From: Pedosphaera sp.
GTDB lineage: Bacteria > Verrucomicrobiota > Verrucomicrobiia > Limisphaerales > SXTU01
Length of the DNA stretch: 11,425 nt
Direction: 5' to 3'
NCBI GenBank assembly: GCA_009695395.1
Contig: SIBB01000069.1
Span: 1 to 11,425, forward strand
Shown here: piece by piece, positions 5,424 to 11,425 of the stretch
How the letters are laid out: every line of letters begins with the position of its first letter
Position numbering within the stretch: the stretch's first letter is position 1
Translations under genes and position numbers: made by a program
Notes under the pieces: model-generated
Told to the model about the DNA's origin: nothing
The model's input: the letters and a program-made list of their open reading frames with translations, nothing else
Database searches by the model: none

Positions 5424-7622
5424 CTACTTCGCCTGATAATACTTTCGCGTGTATTCCTGCACCATCCGCCACGTGCTGAACTGCGGCACCAGCGTGGTCA
5501 TCGCGCGGCGGACCTTGCCGAGCCACTGGCGCGGGATGCCGCCGGCATCGCGGTTGTAGAAGCACGGGATGACTTCCTCGGTCAGCACTTTGTAGGTGTT
5601 CTCGCTGTCGCGCAGGTCCTGCTCCTCGATGCTCGCGGGGTGCGAGTCGTCGCCGATGGAGAAGCCGTTGTGGCCGTCATAGCCCTCGCGCCACCAGCCG
5701 TCCATGATGCTCATGTTGAGGCAGCCGTGGCAGCCGCACTTCATGCCGCTGGTGCCGGAGGCCTCAAGGGGGCGGCGGGGGTTGTTCAGCCACACATCGC
5801 AGCCGGAGACCATCTGGCGGGCGACATGCACGTCGTAGTTCTCGATGAAGAAGAGGTGGCCCTTGAGGTCGCTGAACTTGCTGAGGTGGATGATGTGCTG
5901 GATGAACTTCTTGCCCTCGTCGTCGCGCGGGTGGGCCTTGCCGGCGAAGATGAACTGCACGGGGCGCTGCTTGTCGTGCGCGAGCTTCACGATGTTCTCG
6001 AACTGCTGGAAGACGAGCGGCGCGCGCTTGTAGGTGGCGAACCGGCGCGCGAAGCCAATGGTCAGCGCGTCCGGGTTCAGCATGTGGTCGAAGGTGATGA
6101 AGTCGCTCTGCGAGAGGCGCTGGCCCTGAAGCAGGAGGCGGCGGCGGGAGAACTCAATCAGCTCGCGGCGCAGCCGGTAGCGCAACGACCACAGCTCCTC
6201 GTCGGAGATGAACGCCGGGTCGGCCATGCGCGACCAGAACTCGGGCTCGTTAATCTCCCGCTCCCAATCAATCGAGGGCTTGCTCTTCCAGAAGCGCGTC
6301 GTCTCGCTCGTCGAGGTGTCGGGGTTCGCGTGGGCTGCCCTGAGTTTGTTGCGCCAGAAGCGGCGGACGGTGCCCTTCATCCAGCCGGCGACGTGGATGC
6401 CGTTGGTGACGTGGCCGATGGGGACTTCGTCCACTGTCTTGCCCGGGTAGAGGCACTGCCACATCTCGCGGCTCACCGCGCCGTGCAGTTCGCTCACGCC
6501 GTTGGCGGCGCGGGAGCCTTTCAGCGCCAGCACGGTCATGCAGAACGGTTCCTCCTTGTCCGCCGGGTTCACGCGGCCCAAGCCCATCAGCTCCTGATGC
6601 GACAGCTTGAGGCTCGTGCCAAACTTGTTCGCGGCGAAGCTCATCAGGTCGCTGCTGAAGCGGTCGTGGCCCGCCTCCACCGGCGTGTGCGTGGTGAAGA
6701 GACATTGCTGCTTCGTCTCGGCCCACGCTTGGGCGAAGGGCTTGCCATCGGCCATTTTCTCTCTCGCGAGTTCGAGCGTGAGGAAGGCGGCGTGGCCCTC
6801 GTTCATGTGGAAGGTCGAAGGTTGCAGGCCCAGTTCGCGGAGCAGGCGCACGCCGCCGACGCCCAGGAGAATTTCCTGCATGACGCGCGTGGTGGTGTCG
6901 CCGCCATAGACGCGCAGCGTGAGGTCCCGCTGGTGCGGCTCGTTCTCGGGCAGGTTCGCGTCGAGGAGATAGACCGGGCAACGGCCCACGTTGCAGCGCC
7001 ACGCCTTGAAGCTCACGGTGCTGGCGGCGACCTTCACCCTGCAAACCAACGGGTCGCCGTTAGCATTGAGCACGGGCTCGATAGGCAGGTTCTGAGGCTT
7101 AAGCTGCGAGTAAAATTCCGTCTGCCAGTTGTCCGCGTTGACGGTCTGCTGGAAGTAGCCTTCGCGGTAGAAAAGCGTGATGCCGACGAAGCCCAGACCG
7201 AGATCGCTCGCGGCCTTCGCGTGGTCGCCGGCGAGCATCCCGAGGCCGCCTGCCGCGATGGGCAGCGTCTCGTGGAAGCCGAACTCCGCGCTGAAGTAGG
7301 CGACGGGATTCTTTAGCAGCTCCGAGGCGTTCTGCGCGCACCAGGTGTCCTTGTTGGTGAGGTAGGCGTCGAAATTCTTGAGCGCAGTGCGCACGCGGTC
7401 GGCGAACTCCGGCTCCTGGAGGCGCATCTTCAGCTCGTAGTCGGAGACCTCGTGCAGGATGGCGACGGCGTTGTGGTAAAGGTTCGTCCAGCCGCGCGGC
7501 GAGAGGTCGTGAAAAATCTCCTGCGGCTCCTGATTCCAAGTCCACCAGAGATTCCGCGAGAGGCGGTGAAGTCCGGCGGTCAGTTCGGCGAGTTCAGCGG
7601 GCGTGAGTGGTTTGTGGTTCAT
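5424..7622 (-). CDS. glgP: Alpha-glucan (glycogen) phosphorylase, GT35
   Basis: A 732-residue cytoplasmic enzyme of the short bacterial alpha-glucan phosphorylase group (TIGR02094 type), releasing glucose 1-phosphate from glycogen or maltodextrin with pyridoxal phosphate as cofactor. The N-terminal domain shows S-R-N-L-W-W-T-W-N (22-30) and V-A-Y-F-S-A-E-F-G (107-115) with LPIAAGGLGMLAGDHAKAAS (120-139), all diagnostic. F-H-M-N-E-G-H (271-277), T-T-H-T-P-V (310-315) and HVTNGIHVAGW (404-414) follow, then the phosphate-site A-R-R-F-A-T-Y-K-R (525-533) and the PLP lysine K628 in EASGTSGMK. The lysine is followed by the cysteine-rich C-G-C-H-G-C where most relatives have A-A-L-N-G. The ATG at 7622 has GGAG about 11 bases upstream and fits the family N-terminus, so it is preferred to the in-frame start 18 codons earlier. 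It lies 143 bp downstream of the SDR gene on the same strand. Confidence 0.95.
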   Translation of the reverse strand: MNHKPLTPAELAELTAGLHRLSRNLWWTWNQEPQEIFHDLSPRGWTNLYHNAVAILHEVSDYELKMRLQEPEFADRVRTALKNFDAYLTNKDTWCAQNASELLKNPVAYFSAEFGFHETLPIAAGGLGMLAGDHAKAASDLGLGFVGITLFYREGYFQQTVNADNWQTEFYSQLKPQNLPIEPVLNANGDPLVCRVKVAASTVSFKAWRCNVGRCPVYLLDANLPENEPHQRDLTLRVYGGDTTTRVMQEILLGVGGVRLLRELGLQPSTFHMNEGHAAFLTLELAREKMADGKPFAQAWAETKQQCLFTTHTPVEAGHDRFSSDLMSFAANKFGTSLKLSHQELMGLGRVNPADKEEPFCMTVLALKGSRAANGVSELHGAVSREMWQCLYPGKTVDEVPIGHVTNGIHVAGWMKGTVRRFWRNKLRAAHANPDTSTSETTRFWKSKPSIDWEREINEPEFWSRMADPAFISDEELWSLRYRLRRELIEFSRRRLLLQGQRLSQSDFITFDHMLNPDALTIGFARRFATYKRAPLVFQQFENIVKLAHDKQRPVQFIFAGKAHPRDDEGKKFIQHIIHLSKFSDLKGHLFFIENYDVHVARQMVSGCDVWLNNPRRPLEASGTSGMKCGCHGCLNMSIMDGWWREGYDGHNGFSIGDDSHPASIEEQDLRDSENTYKVLTEEVIPCFYNRDAGGIPRQWLGKVRRAMTTLVPQFSTWRMVQEYTRKYYQAK

Positions 7623-7765
7623 GGGACAGCGTTCTCCAATGGGGTGCCGGAGATGGGATTTGCCGGCTAGCAGCAATGACTACGGTAGGGCGGCACGGGC
7701 TTGGCCGCAAATAAAAAGCCTGCCCGCCACGCGCTCCTTGAACCCTCTTGCGGCGAAGTCACGAC

Positions 7766-8518
7766 TCAGTAAGTCGCGCGGCCGCCGGAGAGGTCGAAGA
7801 CGCCGCCCGTCGTGAACGAGCAATCATCCGAGCAGAGCCACGAGACGAGCGCGGCCGCCTCGTCCACCTTGCCGAATCGGCCCATCGGAATCTTCGAGAG
7901 CATGTAGTCAATGTGGTATTGCGCACATTGCTTGAGGATGTCCGTCTGGATGACCGCCGGGGTGATGCAGTTCACGAGGATGCCGTTCTGCGCGAGTTCC
8001 TTGCCCAGCGACTTCGTCAGGCAAATCACGCCCGCCTTCGCCGCGCTGTAGTGGGAGGCGGTCGGGTTGCCTTCTTTGCCGGCGATGGAGGCGATGTTGA
8101 CGATCCGTCCGTATTGCTTCTCCAGCATGATGGGCACGACGGCGCGGCAGACGTAGAAGACGGCGTTGAGGTTGGTGTTCACCACCGCGAGCCACTGCTC
8201 GGGCGTGAGTTCCCAAACCTTCCCGTTCACGCCGGCGATGCCCGCGTTGTTGACGAGCAACTCGATGGAGCCGAACTCCTGCTTCGTGCCGGCGGCGGCG
8301 GCGCACACCGCGTCGGGATTGGTCAGGTCCACCGTCTGCGTGGTGACCGTGCCGAGTGCCGAGAGGTTCTGCTGCGCGTCCTTCAGTGCATCCGCGTCTC
8401 GGTCCCACAGGCAGACGCGCGCGCCGGACTGGAGCAGGCGCGTGGCGATGGCGAAGCCGATGCCGCGCGCGCCGCCGGTGACAATTCCGTTCTTACCCTT
8501 CAAGTCGAGTTGGTTCAT
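7766..8518 (-). CDS. Short-chain dehydrogenase/reductase (FabG-like SDR)
   Basis: A 250-residue classical SDR, the usual length. It has the Rossmann motif TGGARGIG (14-21), D64 in V-D-L, NNAG (90-93), N116 in N-T-N-L-N, the catalytic S144 in I-A-S, and Y157-x3-K161 in YSAAK, ending in F-D-L-S-G-G. An aspartate (D39) at the end of the second strand suggests NAD(H) rather than NADP(H). It probably oxidises or reduces an alcohol/ketone on a sugar acid, steroid-like or acyl substrate; similarity to 3-oxoacyl-ACP reductase and to hexose/fuconate dehydrogenases does not settle it, and no acyl-carrier or fab genes are near. The start ATG at 8516-8518 gives the standard M-x-x-x-D-L-K-G-K opening; no Shine-Dalgarno is visible. 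It is divergent from the VOC gene (112 bp shared upstream region) and could be co-transcribed with the phosphorylase. Confidence 0.93.
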   Translation of the reverse strand: MNQLDLKGKNGIVTGGARGIGFAIATRLLQSGARVCLWDRDADALKDAQQNLSALGTVTTQTVDLTNPDAVCAAAAGTKQEFGSIELLVNNAGIAGVNGKVWELTPEQWLAVVNTNLNAVFYVCRAVVPIMLEKQYGRIVNIASIAGKEGNPTASHYSAAKAGVICLTKSLGKELAQNGILVNCITPAVIQTDILKQCAQYHIDYMLSKIPMGRFGKVDEAAALVSWLCSDDCSFTTGGVFDLSGGRATY

Positions 8519-8594
8519 GGCGCGGTTTGGTTAGCGGCTCAGAAGGCGGCGGACAAGCACGTTCTCGCCGCCGCCGCCGCCAGGGTTGACGCGC

Positions 8595-8614
8595 CTCTGC
8601 CCGCCTCGGCAGAG
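8595..8614. promoter_or_regulatory. Perfect 7+7 bp inverted repeat upstream of the VOC gene
   Basis: CTCTGCC and GGCAGAG are separated by CGCCTC and end 16 bp before the VOC start codon, in the divergent SDR/VOC region. It could be an operator or a leader hairpin over the ribosome-entry region. No regulator gene is adjacent. The spacer and arms are GC-rich, so a chance dyad is possible. Confidence 0.4.
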
Positions 8615-8630
8615 TCACCGCACTCTAACC

Positions 8631-9098
8631 ATGCAATCTCCAGCCAATCCCGGCATCCGCTACGCGCACACCAACCTCATCGCCAACGACTGGAAGCGGC
8701 TGGTGGATTTTTACACGCAGGTCTTCGCGTGCGAACCGGTGAGCGCGGAGCGCGATCATCACGGGCCACACATCGACGCGCTCACGGCGATGCCCGGTGA
8801 ACGGATTCGCGGGCGGCACCTGCGCCTGCCCGGTCACGGCGAGCGCGGCCCGACGATCGAGATTTTCACCTATGCGAAGAACGAACCACTCCTGCCGACC
8901 GCGCTGAATCGGCCCGGCTTCGCGCACCTCGCCTTTGAAGTGCCGGACGTGGATGTGAAGCGGCAGGAAATTCTTTCGTGGGGCGGCAAGGACGTGGGCC
9001 AGCTCGTGACGATTGACATCCCCGGTGCAGGCCGGCTGACGCTCATCTACATGGCCGATCCCGAGGGCAACATCGTCGAGTTGCAGAAGTGGCACTGA
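8631..9098 (+). CDS. VOC-superfamily (glyoxalase/dioxygenase-fold) metalloprotein
   Basis: A 155-residue soluble protein made of two beta-alpha-beta-beta-beta modules of the vicinal-oxygen-chelate fold. The first opens with I-R-Y-A-H-T-N-L-I-A-N-D-W-x-R-L-V-D-F-Y and ends with T-I-E-I-F-T-Y. The second opens with GFAHLAFEVPDVD and ends with Y-M-A-D-P-E-G-N-I-V-E-L-Q. The four expected metal ligands are present: H13, E77, H99 and E150, so it is likely an active metalloenzyme (glyoxalase I, epimerase or dioxygenase-like); the substrate cannot be assigned. The D-P-E-G-N-x-V-E-L ending is the usual family signature. The ATG at 8631 gives the standard N-terminus; the frame is open a further 15 codons upstream without family similarity. 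It is divergent from the SDR gene. A perfect palindrome begins two bases after the stop. Confidence 0.88.
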   Translation: MQSPANPGIRYAHTNLIANDWKRLVDFYTQVFACEPVSAERDHHGPHIDALTAMPGERIRGRHLRLPGHGERGPTIEIFTYAKNEPLLPTALNRPGFAHLAFEVPDVDVKRQEILSWGGKDVGQLVTIDIPGAGRLTLIYMADPEGNIVELQKWH

Positions 9099-9100
9099 GT

Positions 9101-9118
9101 CGTGGACAATTGTCCACG
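9101..9118. repeat. 18 bp perfect palindrome directly after the VOC stop
   Basis: CGTGGACAATTGTCCACG is a perfect palindrome starting two bases after the TGA of the VOC gene. As RNA it would form a 7 bp stem with an AAUU loop, but no T run follows, so a standard intrinsic terminator is not supported. It may be a U-less terminator, an mRNA 3' stabiliser, a protein-binding dyad or a copy of a dispersed palindrome. The remaining bases up to 9266 hold nothing recognisable apart from a short A run at 9140. Confidence 0.6.
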
Positions 9119-9266
9119 GCGGGATTGGCAACGGGGGCTGAAAAAAACATCCTCAAGCCATCCCAACCACCACCACCCTCAAAATCAGCCGCCGCCACCG
9201 CGCTGAAGTTGGCGCGCGACGGAACAGTTCGGAGGGGTGCAGGTAGTGCAATCCACTGGAAAGGAA

Positions 9267-10193
9267 ATGATGAATCCCGCGACCGAATCGAAGCCTGGAG
9301 GCATGGGCGTCTTCAAATACGACTTATTGCTCCTGTTGACCTCCATCATCTGGGGTGCGGCCTTTGTTGCCCAGCAGATCGCCATGGAGCGGGGACTGGA
9401 ACCGATGACGTTCAACGGCCTGCGGTTTGCGCTCGGCTGTCTGTCGCTCGTGCCGGTGCTGCTGTGGCGCCGGCGGGGCCGGGAAATTGCCTCCGAGCCG
9501 ACTAAGCTGCCGATCGCCGGCAGTGTGTGGGCGGGTTTGTTCCTGTTCGCCGCCGCCAGTCTGCAGCAGATCGGACTGCAATACACCTCCAGCGCCAATG
9601 CCGGTTTCATCACCGGATTCTATATCCTCTTCCTCCCGGTGCTCGGACTGTTCTTCGGCCACCGGGCGAGAGTGAGTCTGTGGGGCGGGAAGCGGTCAGC
9701 CTGGTGGGGTTGTATCTGCTGAGCGTCACCGGGGATTTTGTGATGTCCAAAGGAGATGTCCTGGTCATGGTCGTTGCGGTGCTGTGGGCCTGCCAGATCC
9801 TGGCCATTGACCGCGTCGCTGGCGACGGTGATCCCATCGTGATTTCCCTGCTGCAATTTGCCGTTTGCGCGATCTTGAGCTTGTTGGCGGCGGTCCTGTT
9901 CGAGAACTGGTCGCTGGAGGCGGTCAAGGCCGGAGCGGGTGCCGTCGCTTTTGCCGGGATCATGTCGGTTGGCGTTGCCTTTACGCTGCAGGTGGTCGGC
10001 CAAAAGCACTGCCCGCCAGCGCCGGCGGCGATCATCATGAGCTTGGAAGCAGTCTTCGCCGCGATCGCCGGTTACCTCGTGCTCCATCAAACCATGCCGG
10101 GGCGGGCACTCATCGGCTTGCATTCTGATTCTGGCGGGAGTGCTGGTGGTGCAATTGGTGCCGATGCTGAAAAGGAAGAAGGCTCGAAGCTGA
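9267..10193 (+). pseudogene. EamA/DMT-family transporter with two compensating frameshifts
   Basis: An inner-membrane drug/metabolite exporter of the EamA family (two five-helix repeats). The first frame runs from ATG 9267 (with AAGGA just upstream; 9270 is equally possible): D-L-L-L-L-L-T-S-I-I-W-G-A-A-F-V-A-Q, then F-N-G-L-R-F-A-L-G and ANAGFITGFYILFLPVLGLF. Near 9682-9689, in a run of Gs, the reading shifts by one base lost. The second frame continues A-V-S-L-V-G-L-Y-L-L-S and D-V-L-V-M-V-V-A-V-L-W-A-C-Q through GVAFTLQVVGQKHCPPAPAA to M-P-G-R-A-L-I-G. Near 10116-10120 one base is gained, and the original frame resumes C-I-L-I-L-A-G-V-L-V-V-Q-L-V-P-M-L-K-R-K-K to TGA 10191-10193. Repaired, it has about 308 residues, normal for the family, with well-preserved helices. 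The substrate is unknown. Sequencing error or very recent decay are both possible. Confidence 0.8.
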
Positions 10194-10299
10194 CAACCCC
10201 ACCGCCCATTTTCATCGCATTGAAAGCCGCTTTCGATCTGTTCGCAGAAATCTGGGGCTCGCTTCCGGGGCCCCCGCCATCCACACTTAGAGCCAAATA

Positions 10300-11425
10300 A
10301 TGAAACACCTCCTCCTCACCCTCACGGCGCTTGCGGTCGGCAGCCTCGTCGCCCAGGCCGGCAAACCGCTGAAAGTCTTCATCCTCGCCGGCCAGTCGAA
10401 CATGGAGGGGCATGCCGCAATCAGCACTTTCGACTATATCGGCAAGGACCCGCTGACGGCTCCCCTTCTCAAAGAGATGCGCAATGCCGATGGAACGCCA
10501 CGGGTATGTGACAAGGTCTGGATGTCCTATTTGACCGGCCCTTATGACGGCAGTGCAAATGGCGAGGGCCTGGGGAAATTGACCGCAGGCTTTGGCGAAC
10601 GGGGGAATAGACCTACCAAGGATGGCGGCAAGATCGGCCCTGAGTTCACCTTCGGGATCTATATGGAGAAACAGTTGAAAGAGCCCATCTTGATTATCAA
10701 GACCGCCTGGGGCGGCAGATCACTCAATACCGAATTCCGTCCGCCTAGTGCCGGGCAATACAAGCTGCCAAAAGAGATTCAGGAACTGTGGGACAAACAT
10801 CCGCAGGGCGCCCACGGGATTCCCAAAGCCGAGGACCGGAAAAAATGGCAGGATGACAAGGATGCCGCCTCGGGTGTGTTTTACCGAATGATGATCGACC
10901 ATGTGAAAAAGGTGCTGGCAGATCCCAAGCGGGTCTGTCCGGAATATGACGAGAAGGCTGGCTATGAAGTGGCCGGTTTTGTCTGGCTTCAGGGTTTTAA
11001 CGATCTGGTCGATGGCCAGACCTATCCCAATAATAACTATGATGAATACTCGCGCTTGTTGTCACACTTCATTCGCGATGTTCGCAAAGACCTGTCAGCC
11101 CCGAAGATGCCATTCGTGATCGGCGTGCTGGGTGTTGACGGTGAGAGCAAAAATGTAAATTTCCGCAAGGCCATGGCCGCACCGGCTAACCTGCCCGAGT
11201 TCAAGGGCAATGTGGTTGCGGTTGAGACCGCTCCCTTCTGGGATGATACCATTGCCGCCGCTCAGCCCAAGCAGGGTGAGTATAATAATATCGTCGGCAC
11301 TGCTCACACATTGAAAAAAGATGGCTCTTTCGACAGGGAACGGAAATGGGACGGTTACTGGAAGCCGGTTGGCAAGCCTCTGCCAGAGGAACGGAGCTGG
11401 CGCTTCGCTACGATTGAGCCCACTG
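10300..11425 (+). CDS. Secreted SASA-domain carbohydrate (sialate O-acetyl-type) esterase, 3' end missing
   Basis: The frame is open for 375 codons to the right edge. Residues 1-20 (M-K-H-L-L-L-T-L-T-A-L-A-V-G-S-L-V-A-Q-A) form a signal peptide with an A-Q-A cleavage site, so the protein is exported. The mature part starts K-P-L-K-V-F-I-L-A-G-Q-S-N-M-E-G-H, the nucleophile block of the SASA/SGNH-like esterases (PF03629 type) with S33. T-A-W-G-G-R-S-L at 135-142 and F-V-W-L-Q-G-F-N-D at 227-235 correspond to the G-G and W-x-Q-G-E-x-D blocks. Such enzymes remove acetyl groups from sugars or plant polysaccharides; sialate itself is only one possible substrate. The region carrying the expected catalytic His is not clearly identified or lies beyond the edge. 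The start is the ATG at 10300, right at the signal peptide; no Shine-Dalgarno is seen. After the signal-peptide region codon use turns clearly less GC-rich than in the other genes. Confidence 0.87.
   Translation, partial: MKHLLLTLTALAVGSLVAQAGKPLKVFILAGQSNMEGHAAISTFDYIGKDPLTAPLLKEMRNADGTPRVCDKVWMSYLTGPYDGSANGEGLGKLTAGFGERGNRPTKDGGKIGPEFTFGIYMEKQLKEPILIIKTAWGGRSLNTEFRPPSAGQYKLPKEIQELWDKHPQGAHGIPKAEDRKKWQDDKDAASGVFYRMMIDHVKKVLADPKRVCPEYDEKAGYEVAGFVWLQGFNDLVDGQTYPNNNYDEYSRLLSHFIRDVRKDLSAPKMPFVIGVLGVDGESKNVNFRKAMAAPANLPEFKGNVVAVETAPFWDDTIAAAQPKQGEYNNIVGTAHTLKKDGSFDRERKWDGYWKPVGKPLPEERSWRFATIEPT

Noticed and set aside
5397..7316. Long plus-strand frame (639 codons) opposite the phosphorylase
   Set aside because: Same cause: an open frame mirrored from GC-rich codons, full of A, V, H, R and E, with no recognisable domain; the minus strand encodes a textbook GT35 enzyme.
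7688..7728. Imperfect hairpin between the SDR and phosphorylase genes as a terminator
   Set aside because: Two 5 bp stems separated by an asymmetric internal loop and a 13-base loop, with no T run on the minus strand after it; too weak to report.
8545..8581. GGCGGCGG ... (GCC)5 inverted repeat in the SDR leader
   Set aside because: A GCC trinucleotide run can pair with any GGC run in GC-rich DNA; the slippery repeat makes the dyad uninformative.
1..11425. A new defence, retron, CRISPR or biosynthetic system
   Set aside because: No reverse transcriptase, nuclease/helicase cassette, repeat array, NRPS/PKS or clustered unknown genes were seen; all substantial frames belong to recognisable families or relics.

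Overview
The window looks like a high-GC bacterial chromosome piece, most plausibly Verrucomicrobiota (Pedosphaera/Limisphaerales-like). This is inferred from the gene flavour: an alpha-glucan phosphorylase of the short bacterial type, a CusF-SCO fusion, a SASA-type carbohydrate esterase, and few Shine-Dalgarno sequences. No rRNA or other phylogenetic marker is present, so the assignment is tentative. There is no tRNA, rRNA, CRISPR array or phage module.

Layout. Positions 1-1212: the 5' part of a NodU-type carbamoyltransferase (minus, runs off the left edge); a GbsR/MarR-type regulator (minus) with a perfect 9+9 bp inverted repeat just upstream; then a relic of a metallo-beta-lactamase-fold gene. 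Positions 1213-2670: an intact NAD(P)-dependent aldehyde dehydrogenase (plus), divergent from the regulator. Positions 2671-4390: a gene graveyard holding a decayed addiction-module antitoxin and ParE-type toxin, the first ~70 codons of an MBOAT/AlgI O-acyltransferase with an in-frame stop, and a doubly deleted IS4-type transposase that abuts the MBOAT fragment. Positions 4392-5369: an intact membrane-anchored CusF-SCO copper protein. Positions 5424-8518: an alpha-glucan phosphorylase and an upstream SDR oxidoreductase, both minus. Positions 8631-9098: a VOC/glyoxalase-fold metalloprotein (plus), divergent from the SDR and followed at once by an 18 bp perfect palindrome. Positions 9267-10193: an EamA-type transporter carrying two compensating frameshifts. 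Positions 10300-11425: a secreted SASA-domain esterase cut by the right edge, less GC-rich than the rest.

Functionally this is mixed housekeeping and accessory metabolism rather than one pathway. The regulator and dehydrogenase recall the gbsR/gbsA pairing known in Bacillus, but here a relic gene separates them and the dehydrogenase resembles the ketoglutarate-semialdehyde group more than betaine-aldehyde dehydrogenase. I did not find a convincing undescribed system. The most informative signals are the regulator's operator, the four stacked relics between 2.7 and 4.4 kb, and the palindromes around the VOC gene. Several lesions sit in G/C runs, so sequencing or assembly error must be excluded before calling every one a real pseudogene.
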